Below, piece by piece: positions 8,717 to 17,229 of a stretch of 64,000 bases of DNA. The first letter of the stretch is position 1; every line of letters starts with the position of its first letter. The DNA comes from Anderseniella sp963787895 (GTDB lineage: Bacteria > Pseudomonadota > Alphaproteobacteria > Rhizobiales > Aestuariivirgaceae). The stretch is from positions 1 through 64,000 of the forward strand of contig CAWBEX010000008.1 in NCBI GenBank assembly GCA_963787895.1, in the 5' to 3' direction. A model generated the notes under the pieces. The model did not search any database. It worked only from the letters and a program-made list of their open reading frames with translations, and was not told the origin of the DNA. Both the position numbers and the translations under genes were made by a program.

Positions 8717-9840
8717 CCTTCTACTTCTTCCAGACCCGCGTGCTTGATAATAGCTGCATTCACCTTCTTAACATCATATTTCCGCTCTGCAATTTCGCGA
8801 GACCTTTGCCCCATCGGCGCAATCAGTTGAGGATTTTCAATCAGATTGATCATGGCTGTGCATAGTGCAGATGTATCCCGCGGCGGTACCAGATATCCGT
8901 TTTCACCATGTATGACGGTTTCCCGACAACCCGGTGCATCGGTCGTAATGATGGCGCGCCCCATGGCCATGGCCTCCAGAACCGACCTTGGCGTACCCTC
9001 CCTGTAGGATGGCAAGACATAAACCGACGCACCTGCAATTGCTGGACGCACATCTTCCAACTTACCAAGAAACCTCACACCTGATGCCTTGATCTGTTCC
9101 AACTCTTTTTGAGTGATGCTGTCCGGGCTCTCATCCAGATAACCCACAAGGCCAATGACCACATCAGGATATTTGCTCTTGATCACACTGGCAGCTTCGG
9201 CAAATTCACGAATACCCTTGTCTCCGAGCAACCGCGCAATCATCAGGAATGAGGGTCCATCAGGTAGAGACGTCTGCCTGAAGTGCCGAATATCGATGCC
9301 GGAGCCGTTGATGATATCTACTGGCACGGCCTGATCAAGCAATTTAAGCCTTGAAAATTCATCCCTGTCATCAGGGTTCTGAAACAGCACTTTGCTGGCT
9401 TTGCCGAGTGCAATTGCATAAAGACTTGACGCAATGATTCGGCTGATGACACGGCGCGGTTCATTGCCGCCCGTAAACGCGAATCCCAATCCGGTTATGA
9501 TCGGCATGACGGTGGGAACACCTGCTGCATGCGCAGCAAGAGTGCCCCAGATTACCGGTTTGATCGTGTAGGGGATGACAACGTCTGGCTTGTATTCAGC
9601 AAAGACGGCTTTCAATCTGCTGTACGTTGCCCAGTCGCCGAACGGGTTCAAGCCGCTGCGGCTTATCGTAACTGAAACAGGTTCTGCCCCGAGTCCCTTC
9701 AATTGCTGCGCAAGCTCTTCAGAAATATTCGGGGCCATTGCAATCACTCGATGGCCCCTGGATGCAATCGCAGCGATCATGGAGCCCCGGAAGTTGACCA
9801 GCGATGGCGCATAAGCACCAAGAAGTGCAACTGTCTTCAT
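8713..9840 (-). CDS. GT4-family glycosyltransferase, PglA-like
   Basis: GT-B retaining transferase of 375 residues. N-terminal fold MKTVALLGAYAPSLVNFRGS, an SRSGLNPFGD segment comparable to the SRxxLNPF of Campylobacter PglA, LMIARLLGDKGIREF at the start of the donor domain, and the E-x7-E nucleotide site REGTPRSVLEAMAMGRAI. PglA adds GalNAc to undecaprenyl-linked bacillosamine; the adjacent PglC-like gene makes an analogous second-sugar role plausible here. It overlaps the CapK-like gene by ATGA. Donor and acceptor cannot be read from the sequence. Confidence 0.88.
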   Translation of the reverse strand: MKTVALLGAYAPSLVNFRGSMIAAIASRGHRVIAMAPNISEELAQQLKGLGAEPVSVTISRSGLNPFGDWATYSRLKAVFAEYKPDVVIPYTIKPVIWGTLAAHAAGVPTVMPIITGLGFAFTGGNEPRRVISRIIASSLYAIALGKASKVLFQNPDDRDEFSRLKLLDQAVPVDIINGSGIDIRHFRQTSLPDGPSFLMIARLLGDKGIREFAEAASVIKSKYPDVVIGLVGYLDESPDSITQKELEQIKASGVRFLGKLEDVRPAIAGASVYVLPSYREGTPRSVLEAMAMGRAIITTDAPGCRETVIHGENGYLVPPRDTSALCTAMINLIENPQLIAPMGQRSREIAERKYDVKKVNAAIIKHAGLEEVEG

Positions 9841-9876
9841 ATTTTCTACCAGGCTTGATGGAGCAGTTGGAACCGC

Positions 9877-11166
9877 CTACGTACGACGCGTTGCAAGATT
9901 TGCCATTGAAGTCTGTTCGATTCGCGTTTGCGAACCAACTGGCCGACCTGTTGGCGTGCGCAGCTTGTAATGGGACACGATGCTGCAAAGCGTAAGGAAA
10001 AAGAAGGCAATCCAGAACTCGCGCTTACGAAGGTGATAGGTGTAGGCCCAGGAAACGAACAGACCAATCAAGAAAGGCGAAAAGTAAAATGAAAACAATG
10101 CTTCCCTGCAGTGCCTGCCTGCAGCTTTCAAGGTGCTGAAAATCAGGTTCAGTGCAAAAAGTGCATACGTACATACGCCTGCAATTCCCAACTGCGCAGC
10201 AATACCAAGATACGTGCTGTGCAGCTCATACTTTTTGGTATACGTACCGATAATGTTCCCCCAACCAGCTCCCAATAACGGGTAATCGCTGATCGCTTGA
10301 TACGTTGCTATCAAATTGTCCTGCAGGAACCCTTCCTGAAATCTTTCAATGGCATCAGCGCTCAATTTCGCACGATATCGCCATTCAAAATATTTAACAT
10401 TCTCGACACCCCACTGAAACATGAGGCTTACAAGAGGGGCAAACAAGGCAATTACAAGAATGAGCAGCAATGCTTTTGACTTGTCGTCTTTGTCGCCAAC
10501 CGTCATCAGCATAATCAGCAACAAGGCGACACCAACGCCGAAGCCGACAAATGCGGCGCGCTTGAATGTAAATACGAATGCAATCAGAATGACCACCAAC
10601 ATTGCATAGGTCAGCAAGTTGCGCTTGATCATGCCCGACAATAAGGCGGGGACAAGCACCGCCAAGGCTAGACCATGGAAACTCCCGGACTGGCCTGAGT
10701 TTCGAAACGTGCCAACAACACCTCCTGTAATACGGCCAGAAAACAGGCTCGGGAAAAGCAGGTATTGCACCAGTCCTGCAAGTGCCAGAAGCGTGCATGC
10801 AGCAAAGAACGCAAAGAAAACCGACGACACGATATCCACTTTTGAATTCATGGTTATATTCAATAGCGCCAGCGACACGGCCCAGATGAACATATGGACG
10901 AGAAATTCAATTGTCCCTTGTGCAACATATCCCGACACGAGCAACGAAATTAGCGCAAGACCAAGAAAAGGAAGATACATCGCGTATTGCAGCGGCATGT
11001 AGAATTTGCGGCAGGACACAAGCGCCAAGCCGATGATGGCAAGGCCTACCATGTCAGAATAGGTAAGACGTCCGAGGATGCCCTGCCCGGCTTCGCCATC
11101 CACCAGCGTATAGCCGCTGAGCAAAAAGTAGATAAAGAACAGGCCTATGGTGAAAACTTCACGCAA
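9877..11166 (-). CDS. O-antigen polymerase/ligase family membrane protein (Wzy/WaaL type)
   Basis: Polytopic membrane protein of 429 residues with about eleven hydrophobic segments and a large periplasmic loop around residues 255-305 that includes the conserved LLGAGWGNIIGTYTKKYELHSTYLG stretch (Wzy_C hallmark, His near the loop end). It should polymerise undecaprenyl-linked repeat units or ligate the chain at the periplasmic face. TTG at 11166 is the upstream in-frame start, with GGGG 9 bases before; the gene begins 13 bases after the stop of the 2-epimerase gene, so it is in the same operon. A second Wzy_C protein lies at 18.3-19.7 kb; which is polymerase and which ligase is not decidable. 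Confidence 0.87.
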   Translation of the reverse strand: MREVFTIGLFFIYFLLSGYTLVDGEAGQGILGRLTYSDMVGLAIIGLALVSCRKFYMPLQYAMYLPFLGLALISLLVSGYVAQGTIEFLVHMFIWAVSLALLNITMNSKVDIVSSVFFAFFAACTLLALAGLVQYLLFPSLFSGRITGGVVGTFRNSGQSGSFHGLALAVLVPALLSGMIKRNLLTYAMLVVILIAFVFTFKRAAFVGFGVGVALLLIMLMTVGDKDDKSKALLLILVIALFAPLVSLMFQWGVENVKYFEWRYRAKLSADAIERFQEGFLQDNLIATYQAISDYPLLGAGWGNIIGTYTKKYELHSTYLGIAAQLGIAGVCTYALFALNLIFSTLKAAGRHCREALFSFYFSPFLIGLFVSWAYTYHLRKREFWIAFFFLTLCSIVSHYKLRTPTGRPVGSQTRIEQTSMANLATRRT

Positions 11167-11179
11167 CCTGGCATTCCCC

Positions 11180-12268
11180 TCAATTGATCAGCGCCTTCAA
11201 GGCAGTGGCAATTCTGTGAGATGCCCTGCCATCGCCAAACACGTTTACCACATCCCCGCCCGGCCACACCAGCAAGCCTTCAATTCCCCGGGCAATTGCA
11301 TCTGCATCAGCACCGGCAAGCTTTGCCCAGCCCATGGCCACCAGTTCAAGCCATTCAGTCTGATCACGCAGGATCAAGCACGGCTTGCCATGGTAATAAG
11401 CCTCTTTCTGGACGCCGCCACTATCAGTCAGCACGAGGCGGCATCCGCGCTCCAGTGCGATCATGTCCAGATACCCCACCGGATCAATTACCTTGACGCA
11501 TGACGGCATTTCAATGCCATACGCACAAAGTCTCACCCTTGTTCGCGGATGCAGCGGCCATACAATCGGCAATGGTGATCTGGCCAGCCCTGCCATGATT
11601 TGTGCCAGACGGGCTTCGTGATCCGTATTTTCCTGACGGTGGATCGTGGCCAGAATAAACTCGCCCGCTGTCAGTCCGGCATCCTCAATTACCGTGCTCC
11701 TTGCTTCTGCCGCTGCTGCAAAATTCAAGGCAGCATCATACATGACATCGCCAACCTCTATGACCTTGCTGCCAGCAATGCCTTCCTTGGCGAGATTGCC
11801 GGTGGCCACATCCGATGTCGTAAAAAGCAAGTCGCTGGCATGGTCAGTCAAAACCCGGTTGATTTCTTCCGGCATGGCCCTGTTCCAGGACCGCAAGCCT
11901 GCTTCCACATGCGCCACAGGGATGTGCAACTTCACTGCCGCCAGCGCACCGGCAAGTGTTGAATCCGTATCGCCATAAACCATCACAGCCGCAGGTTTTT
12001 CCACCTGCAGTAGGGCTTCAATCTTCTCGATCATGCGGCCTGTATTCTGACCATGACTGCCACCGCCGATCCCCAGATTATGCGCCGGTTCGGCCATACC
12101 CATCTCGGAAAAGAAGACATCAGACATGTTTGCATCATAGTGCTGGCCCGTGTGCACCAGCACCTCTTCAAGACCCGCCGATGACAATGCCGACGATACC
12201 ACAGCCGCCTTGATGAACTGGGGGCGCGCACCGACCACTGTCAGAATTTTCCGGCCTTCAGAAGTCAT
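11180..12268 (-). CDS. wbpI: UDP-GlcNAc(3NAc)A-type 2-epimerase (WbpI-like)
   Basis: Non-hydrolysing UDP-sugar 2-epimerase, GT-B-like fold, 362 residues. Motifs: VVGARPQFIKAA at the start, HTGQHYDANMSDVFF, GDTDSTLAGALAA, HVEAGLRSWNRAMPEEINR with catalytic Glu/His context, and DSGGVQKEAYY near 285. The DANMSD and RAMPEEINR variants agree better with WbpI (UDP-2,3-diacetamido-glucuronate to the manno epimer) than with plain WecB. It overlaps the wbpE-like start by ATGA, so the last and third enzymes of the diacetamido-mannuronate route are co-translated. WecB-like UDP-ManNAc formation is the alternative. Confidence 0.88.
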   Translation of the reverse strand: MTSEGRKILTVVGARPQFIKAAVVSSALSSAGLEEVLVHTGQHYDANMSDVFFSEMGMAEPAHNLGIGGGSHGQNTGRMIEKIEALLQVEKPAAVMVYGDTDSTLAGALAAVKLHIPVAHVEAGLRSWNRAMPEEINRVLTDHASDLLFTTSDVATGNLAKEGIAGSKVIEVGDVMYDAALNFAAAAEARSTVIEDAGLTAGEFILATIHRQENTDHEARLAQIMAGLARSPLPIVWPLHPRTRVRLCAYGIEMPSCVKVIDPVGYLDMIALERGCRLVLTDSGGVQKEAYYHGKPCLILRDQTEWLELVAMGWAKLAGADADAIARGIEGLLVWPGGDVVNVFGDGRASHRIATALKALIN

Positions 12269-13410
12269 GCAAAATGACCTGCCAATGCTTCAACTACTTT
12301 GTCCTGCTCAGCTTCCAGCAAATCCGGCCCCATAGGCAGGCTCAGAACATGCTGGCTCATCCAGGCAGCAACAGGCGTTTCTTCACCACCAGCAATATCG
12401 ACATATGCTGGCTGCGCATTGAGAGGCCCCGGATAATGCACAGCCGTTGGTATGCCGCGTTCCTTGAGAGTGGCAATAACTCTTTCACGCTTTGGAACAA
12501 CTATCGTAAATTGCGCATGCACATTGGTGCAATCCTGTGGCATTGGCAAAAGACGAGGGCCCTCAAACTCGTTCAAGGCGTCATCGTTGGTAAACACAGA
12601 AGCGCACGGGACTTTATCCAGTATCTGGTGATGATACCGCTTGCCAAGCCGCACGCGCTCTTCAACCTCTTGGGCAAAGCGTGGCCATTTGGCCAGCAGC
12701 ACCGCGCACTGCAAGGTATCCATGCGCCCGCCGACACCGATTCTGGTGTGAACATAGCGCTGGCTTTGCCCATGGACGCGGGTTTCGCGGCATGCTCGTG
12801 CAATCTCGTCATCATCTGTGAACAACGCGCCGCCATCGCCATAACAACCCAGCGGTTTCGATGGAAAGAAACTGGTGCATCCTATCGTCGACAACCCACA
12901 TGACCGTCTCGATTTCAGCATTGAGCCAAAGCTTTGTGCCGCATCTTCAATGACCGGAATATCACCATGCGCAGCAGCAATGGCGTTTACCTCATCCATA
13001 TCGGCAGGCTGACCGTAAAGGCTGACAGGAATAATGGCTTTGGTACGTGGAGTGATCAGCCGCTCCAGGTTGACCGGGTTCAGGTTTGCTGTCAGCGGAT
13101 CAATGTCAGCAAATACAGCAGTGGCACCAAGCAGTACTATGACCTCAGCGGTAGCGACAAAACTAAAAGGGGTGGTAATCACTTCATCACCCGGCCCAAC
13201 GCCCAGCGCCATCAGCGAAATCAACAAGGCTTCTGTGCCGCTGGCAACACTGACGCAGTGCTTCACGCCCACATAGCCTGCAAGCGTTTGCTCCAGCTCG
13301 GCAACTTCCGGGCCCATGATGTATTGGCCGTGCTCCAGCACTGCCGCCATGCGCCGGTCCAGCTCAGACCGGATCGCCGCCTGCTGCCGCTTTAAGTGAA
13401 TGAATTGCAT
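12265..13410 (-). CDS. wbpE: UDP-3-keto-GlcNAcA aminotransferase (WbpE-like)
   Basis: DegT-family PLP aminotransferase, 381 residues, that adds the 3-amino group to UDP-2-acetamido-3-keto-glucuronate using glutamate. Seen: FIHLKRQQAAIRSELDRRM start, GVGPGDEVITTPFSFVATAE, IPVSLYGQPADMDEVNAIA, VIEDAAQSFGS, and the PLP lysine in CTSFFPSKPLGCYGDGGAL, nearly identical to the segment I recall for P. aeruginosa WbpE; the RLDTLQ-like GGRMDTLQCAVLLAKW also fits. Its partner dehydrogenase (WbpB-like) is at 17.2-18.2 kb; in Pseudomonas the two recycle NADH together. ATGA overlap with wbpI. Confidence 0.92.
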   Translation of the reverse strand: MQFIHLKRQQAAIRSELDRRMAAVLEHGQYIMGPEVAELEQTLAGYVGVKHCVSVASGTEALLISLMALGVGPGDEVITTPFSFVATAEVIVLLGATAVFADIDPLTANLNPVNLERLITPRTKAIIPVSLYGQPADMDEVNAIAAAHGDIPVIEDAAQSFGSMLKSRRSCGLSTIGCTSFFPSKPLGCYGDGGALFTDDDEIARACRETRVHGQSQRYVHTRIGVGGRMDTLQCAVLLAKWPRFAQEVEERVRLGKRYHHQILDKVPCASVFTNDDALNEFEGPRLLPMPQDCTNVHAQFTIVVPKRERVIATLKERGIPTAVHYPGPLNAQPAYVDIAGGEETPVAAWMSQHVLSLPMGPDLLEAEQDKVVEALAGHFA

Positions 13411-13542
13411 GTACTGCGGCTCCCCAGGCCTGAGTCGTATTCATACATGTGATCAAATATCTGAACTCGTTCGACAAAAGCCATGTAGCAAATAACTGCG
13501 CGAAGATTGGTTTTCAGAGGTTCAAAGGCAACCTGTCATCAA

Positions 13543-14088
13543 TTACAGCTTCTTTACAACCCGTGCAGGGGACCCAACTATAACTTGACGACCTTCTACA
13601 AAGCTTTTGGTAACAACCGAACCTGCACCAACTATAGTTAAATCTCCCAAAACTACACCAGGCAAGATAACACTGTTCATTCCAATCCAGCACTTCTTGC
13701 CCAATTCGATAGGTTGCGCAGGTAAGTGTAGATCAGGGTCCAAAGGATCGTGATTTTCAGTGATCAACCCAACATTCGGGGCAATATAACAACCTTCGCC
13801 AATTTTAATGACGGCCTTGCGTGCCTGGAAGTATGAGCCAAGGCTTTGAAAATTATTTAGATCGTTTGGATGGAAAATAATGTTCTTGCCATTTACAACC
13901 TTAACCAAAGGAGAACATGGCCAAGGTACATCGCGATTAAAGCCAAGTATCTTTTGGAAAAAAATTCCACGGAGGGCAAATACATACCCACCCCAAGTTT
14001 CATCAAAAAACCTACCACTTAGATATTTTTTATCAAAAAAAATGCTCAATAAAATTTTGAGGAAAATTCTGGTCAATTTACTCAACAT
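13543..14088 (-). CDS. hexapeptide-repeat acetyltransferase (WcaF/NodL-like)
   Basis: Left-handed beta-helix transferase of 181 residues. N-terminal basic-hydrophobic stretch LSKLTRIFLKILLSIFF, then hexapeptide turns from about residue 85 (IKIGEGCYIAPNVGLITENHD, with the catalytic-type His), PIELGKKCWIGMNSVILPGV, GAGSVVTKSFVEG and GSPARVVKKL at the end. Probably O-acetylates a sugar of the repeat unit. ATG at 14088 is used: GGAAA precedes it and it overlaps the flippase stop by 11 bases; an ATG at 14103 is possible. The gene is strikingly AT-rich against its surroundings, suggesting later acquisition. Confidence 0.87.
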   Translation of the reverse strand: MLSKLTRIFLKILLSIFFDKKYLSGRFFDETWGGYVFALRGIFFQKILGFNRDVPWPCSPLVKVVNGKNIIFHPNDLNNFQSLGSYFQARKAVIKIGEGCYIAPNVGLITENHDPLDPDLHLPAQPIELGKKCWIGMNSVILPGVVLGDLTIVGAGSVVTKSFVEGRQVIVGSPARVVKKL

Positions 14089-15325
14089 CGACGGTTTTTC
14101 CAATATTAAAGGCTATGAAAGTTATAAAAGAAATCAGGATAAAAAATGAAATTACATTGAATACAACAAAAATATAAAGTGTATCTGTTATATTCCAAGA
14201 CCTTACTGCCGCCAAAACGAACACAAGCACTACAGCAACAAGCCTCAACACCTCCCAAATCATCAACAGTTTTTGCTTTTCCTCTACCATGAAAACCGAT
14301 GCAAATGGTGACACCACAAACCGAACAGCCATAAGCCATACGAGCAGGTTTAACAGTGGTATAGCTGCATGAAACTCATCGGCAAAGAAGGTTCTCACTC
14401 CCCAGTCTCCCAGCACGTAAATGGCAATAACGCTGGCTGCTGCCATGGCAACCAGCAAGCCTGCTACGGGCGCAATATCTGCCGCTGAAAGAGGCCGGTC
14501 GCCTCTGGTCCGTTCAGCGAGGCGTTGATGAACAACACGGCCAATTGCTTGACTAAGCAATCTGGATGGAATGCCGACGAGCCTGTCGGCAAGAAAAATC
14601 AGCCCCGCAGCTTGGGCTCCATAAAGTGAACCAAAAGCGAGAACCGGAAGTTGTGTGGTGAAGGCATTTATCAGTGATGAAGGCAGTGAGTACCGGGCAA
14701 ACCCGCTGTAACGCTTCATCACCGTCACAAGGCCATTGGTACAAGCCAACACCTTAAGTGTCGCGCGGACTGGCACAAAGAACTTTATCCAGACTAACGC
14801 TGCAATCACGGCTCCAACGACGTGGCCAAGAACAATTCCTTCAGACCAGATTGACAGGAACAAAAGCTGCAGGACGACCATCACGGACAACCTGAAAAAT
14901 TCTATGAGGCTGTCGGCGAAGAACCTTTTCTGCCTAACAGCAAGCGCACCTGCGATCCGTTGAACTGACATGGCAATCACGCCTGCAGCAATTGCCGCGA
15001 TCACCGTCGCGTCAACACGCCGATCAAGCCACTGGGTAACGGCGTGATCAAAGACCGCAAGCACCACAACGACACCAGCAACAACGAGAGCACTCAACAA
15101 GCAAAGTGCAACCACGTCCGGTATCTCTTCATCTCGCGCAATTGGCAGCGCCTGATCAAACATACAACACGAAACAGTGCCAGCCACTGCCAGTATCGCA
15201 ACAAATATTCCATAGACACCAATGGCTTCCACCCCTGCCAGGGCAGAAATCAAAGGGAGTGTCAAAAACACTGCCACCTGACCAGCAAGGCGAAAGCTGG
15301 AGATCGTGAATATGTCACGAACCAT
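14078..15325 (-). CDS. Wzx-type polysaccharide flippase
   Basis: Polytopic inner-membrane protein of the MOP/PST superfamily, 415 residues with roughly twelve hydrophobic segments; the start MVRDIFTISSFRLAGQVAVFLTLPLISALAG is typical of polysaccharide translocases. It should flip undecaprenyl-linked repeat units to the periplasm. Neighbours are an acetyltransferase downstream (11-base overlap) and a glycosyltransferase upstream (3-base gap). The last 250 bases become AT-rich, continuous with the acetyltransferase gene, so the boundary of the foreign segment seems to lie inside this gene. Confidence 0.87.
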   Translation of the reverse strand: MVRDIFTISSFRLAGQVAVFLTLPLISALAGVEAIGVYGIFVAILAVAGTVSCCMFDQALPIARDEEIPDVVALCLLSALVVAGVVVVLAVFDHAVTQWLDRRVDATVIAAIAAGVIAMSVQRIAGALAVRQKRFFADSLIEFFRLSVMVVLQLLFLSIWSEGIVLGHVVGAVIAALVWIKFFVPVRATLKVLACTNGLVTVMKRYSGFARYSLPSSLINAFTTQLPVLAFGSLYGAQAAGLIFLADRLVGIPSRLLSQAIGRVVHQRLAERTRGDRPLSAADIAPVAGLLVAMAAASVIAIYVLGDWGVRTFFADEFHAAIPLLNLLVWLMAVRFVVSPFASVFMVEEKQKLLMIWEVLRLVAVVLVFVLAAVRSWNITDTLYIFVVFNVISFFILISFITFIAFNIGKTVDVE

Positions 15326-15328
15326 CTT

Positions 15329-16645
15329 TCACCCCCGTTGCCTGACAATCTCATTCGCAATACCAGCCAACTTGCCTGCAAGTTCCTTGCGCGAATAAGC
15401 AGCCGTCGCAGGATCACGATCCATCATTGCAACTGGCCTACGATCCAGCTCCCCGGTCTTGTGTTGTTGCAATCGTTCTTCCAGCCAAGCAACAGCCGCT
15501 TCACTATCTCCGGGCGAAAACCGCACAGCATTACCCAATCCATCCACAACATTAGCCAGGTCATATCCATCAGGCGCCACAGCCACGATCTCACGCCGCG
15601 CAGCCATATAGTCAAAAAGCTTAGTGGTCAGCTCACTTTCAGAGCCGGGCAATGTACGCGTGATCACCACCAGCGCATCTGATCTCATCAGTGCAGGCGG
15701 CACCTGATTGTAAGGCACGCTGCCATGTGAATGGACGAAATTGCCAATCCTCCTGCGATCAACCTCAGCCTGAAACCATGCCTCTTTGGGACCATAGACA
15801 TCGAACCTGAGGGTTTCAGGCGTGGCAACTCTGCGTTCAGACAAAGCTGCAATGGCATCAAGCACAACCGACGGATCACGCTCTCCACCCAGAAACTGCC
15901 CGGCGTAAATCAGAGTGAAAGGCTGATCAGCCTCCGGGTGCAAGGCCATGTGATCGCTGAAGTCTGCTTCATCATAACCGTTCATGACCACATGAACGTT
16001 GTCTGCCAATTTGGGCCACGCCTGTTTTACTTGTCGCGCCATTGCTGGGGAAACGGTGAGGATGGCATGCGCAGCATCAACCATTTTACGCTCAAGTCTG
16101 CGCTCAAACTGCCCTCGCAATCCAGCCCGGTGATAGCCCGGCTCCAGCGTCCACAAGTCCCTGAAATCCATGATATGCGGCAACGCATGTCGCCTGGCAA
16201 TTTTCGCCGCAACAAGATGATTTGTTGGGTTTGGGGAAGTAGACAGTACGGCATCAGGTCTGAATTTGCCCACTGCTTCTTCTGCTGTTTTCAATGCACC
16301 TGGATACCAGACAATATCACGGTCTGGTATGAGCACCTGACGAGCTGTCTTGCGCATCAAGGCCTTTATCCGTGCTTTGACGCCCTTTGCAGACGCATTG
16401 GGATCGGCACCGGAGTATGACCGCTTGGCTTGGCCCGCAAAACTGTCCGCCACTCGAAGCACAAGACCTTCATCCTCACCAGGAGACGCAAGGCCACCCT
16501 GGCTCATTGAGTATCCGTCCTTCGAGGTTACAACTGCCACCCGCCAGCCGAAATCAGGCAGGTACTGTGCAAACTTGGCCATGCGCAAGGCCGCTGGAGA
16601 TGCAATTGGAGGATAGCCATAACTGATGATTAGGAGTGTTTTCAT
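15329..16645 (-). CDS. GT4-like glycosyltransferase
   Basis: GT-B glycosyltransferase of 438 residues starting MKTLLIISYGYPPIASPAAL, with the family pattern YxPPxxSPxAxRMAKFAQYLPDFGWRV. The donor domain begins near FTLIYAGQFLGGERDPSV; a Ser/Glu-rich loop GSESELTTKLFDYMAARREIV near 360 corresponds to the E-x7-E site. ATG at 16645 overlaps the preceding wbpD-like stop (TGATG), which places it over a longer in-frame upstream start. Likely adds one sugar of the repeat; WbuB/WbpH-like transferases are the nearest types I can name. Donor unknown. Confidence 0.85.
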   Translation of the reverse strand: MKTLLIISYGYPPIASPAALRMAKFAQYLPDFGWRVAVVTSKDGYSMSQGGLASPGEDEGLVLRVADSFAGQAKRSYSGADPNASAKGVKARIKALMRKTARQVLIPDRDIVWYPGALKTAEEAVGKFRPDAVLSTSPNPTNHLVAAKIARRHALPHIMDFRDLWTLEPGYHRAGLRGQFERRLERKMVDAAHAILTVSPAMARQVKQAWPKLADNVHVVMNGYDEADFSDHMALHPEADQPFTLIYAGQFLGGERDPSVVLDAIAALSERRVATPETLRFDVYGPKEAWFQAEVDRRRIGNFVHSHGSVPYNQVPPALMRSDALVVITRTLPGSESELTTKLFDYMAARREIVAVAPDGYDLANVVDGLGNAVRFSPGDSEAAVAWLEERLQQHKTGELDRRPVAMMDRDPATAAYSRKELAGKLAGIANEIVRQRG

Positions 16646-17229
16646 CAAGCGGCCGACAGTTTGCAACCCTGCAGCACATATCGCTGGCCAGATGCCGCAC
16701 ATACAGCCTCACCCTGACCTGACACAGGCAAATCAAGCTGCTCACCATATTCGCTCATCCAGCCGATCTGGCGCGCTGGCACACCCACCATCAAAGCATA
16801 GTCAGGCACGTCGGCTCGCACCACACTGCCTGCACCCACAAACGCATAACGACCGATGGTGACACCACACACAATCGTGCAGTTGGCCCCCAGTGTTGCG
16901 CCCTGCCTTACCAACGTATCGCGGTATTCATCCTTGCGCTCAATACCGGCCCGAGGATTATAGACATTGGTAAACACCATGGACGGCCCACAAAACACAT
17001 CATCTTCCAGAGTGACATTGTCATAGACCGAGACATTGTTCTGGATCTTGCAGCCATTACCAATAACGACCTTGTTGGCCACAAAGACATTCTGGCCAAG
17101 GGAAACGCCTTCACCAATGCGCGCACCAGAACACACATGCACGAAATGCCAAACGCGCGAGCCGGCCCCAATCATGGCGCCATCGTCTATAATCGCGCTT
17201 GGATGTGCCTGGTAAGACATTCGCGTCAT
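16645..17229 (-). CDS. wbpD: UDP-3-amino-GlcNAcA N-acetyltransferase (WbpD-like)
   Basis: Acetylates the 3-amino group made by the WbpE-like enzyme. 194 residues of hexapeptide beta-helix: AIIDDGAMIGAGSRVWHFVH, IGEGVSLGQNVFVANKVVIG, GCKIQNNVSVYDNVTLEDDV, FCGPSMVFTNVYNPRAGIERKDEY, IVCGVTIGRYAFVGAGSVV. The VFTNVYNPRA region is a hallmark of WbpD/WlbB-type enzymes. ATG at 17229 overlaps the wbpB-like stop by ATGA, so steps two and four of the pathway are translationally coupled. Length matches P. aeruginosa WbpD. Confidence 0.92.
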   Translation of the reverse strand: MTRMSYQAHPSAIIDDGAMIGAGSRVWHFVHVCSGARIGEGVSLGQNVFVANKVVIGNGCKIQNNVSVYDNVTLEDDVFCGPSMVFTNVYNPRAGIERKDEYRDTLVRQGATLGANCTIVCGVTIGRYAFVGAGSVVRADVPDYALMVGVPARQIGWMSEYGEQLDLPVSGQGEAVCAASGQRYVLQGCKLSAA

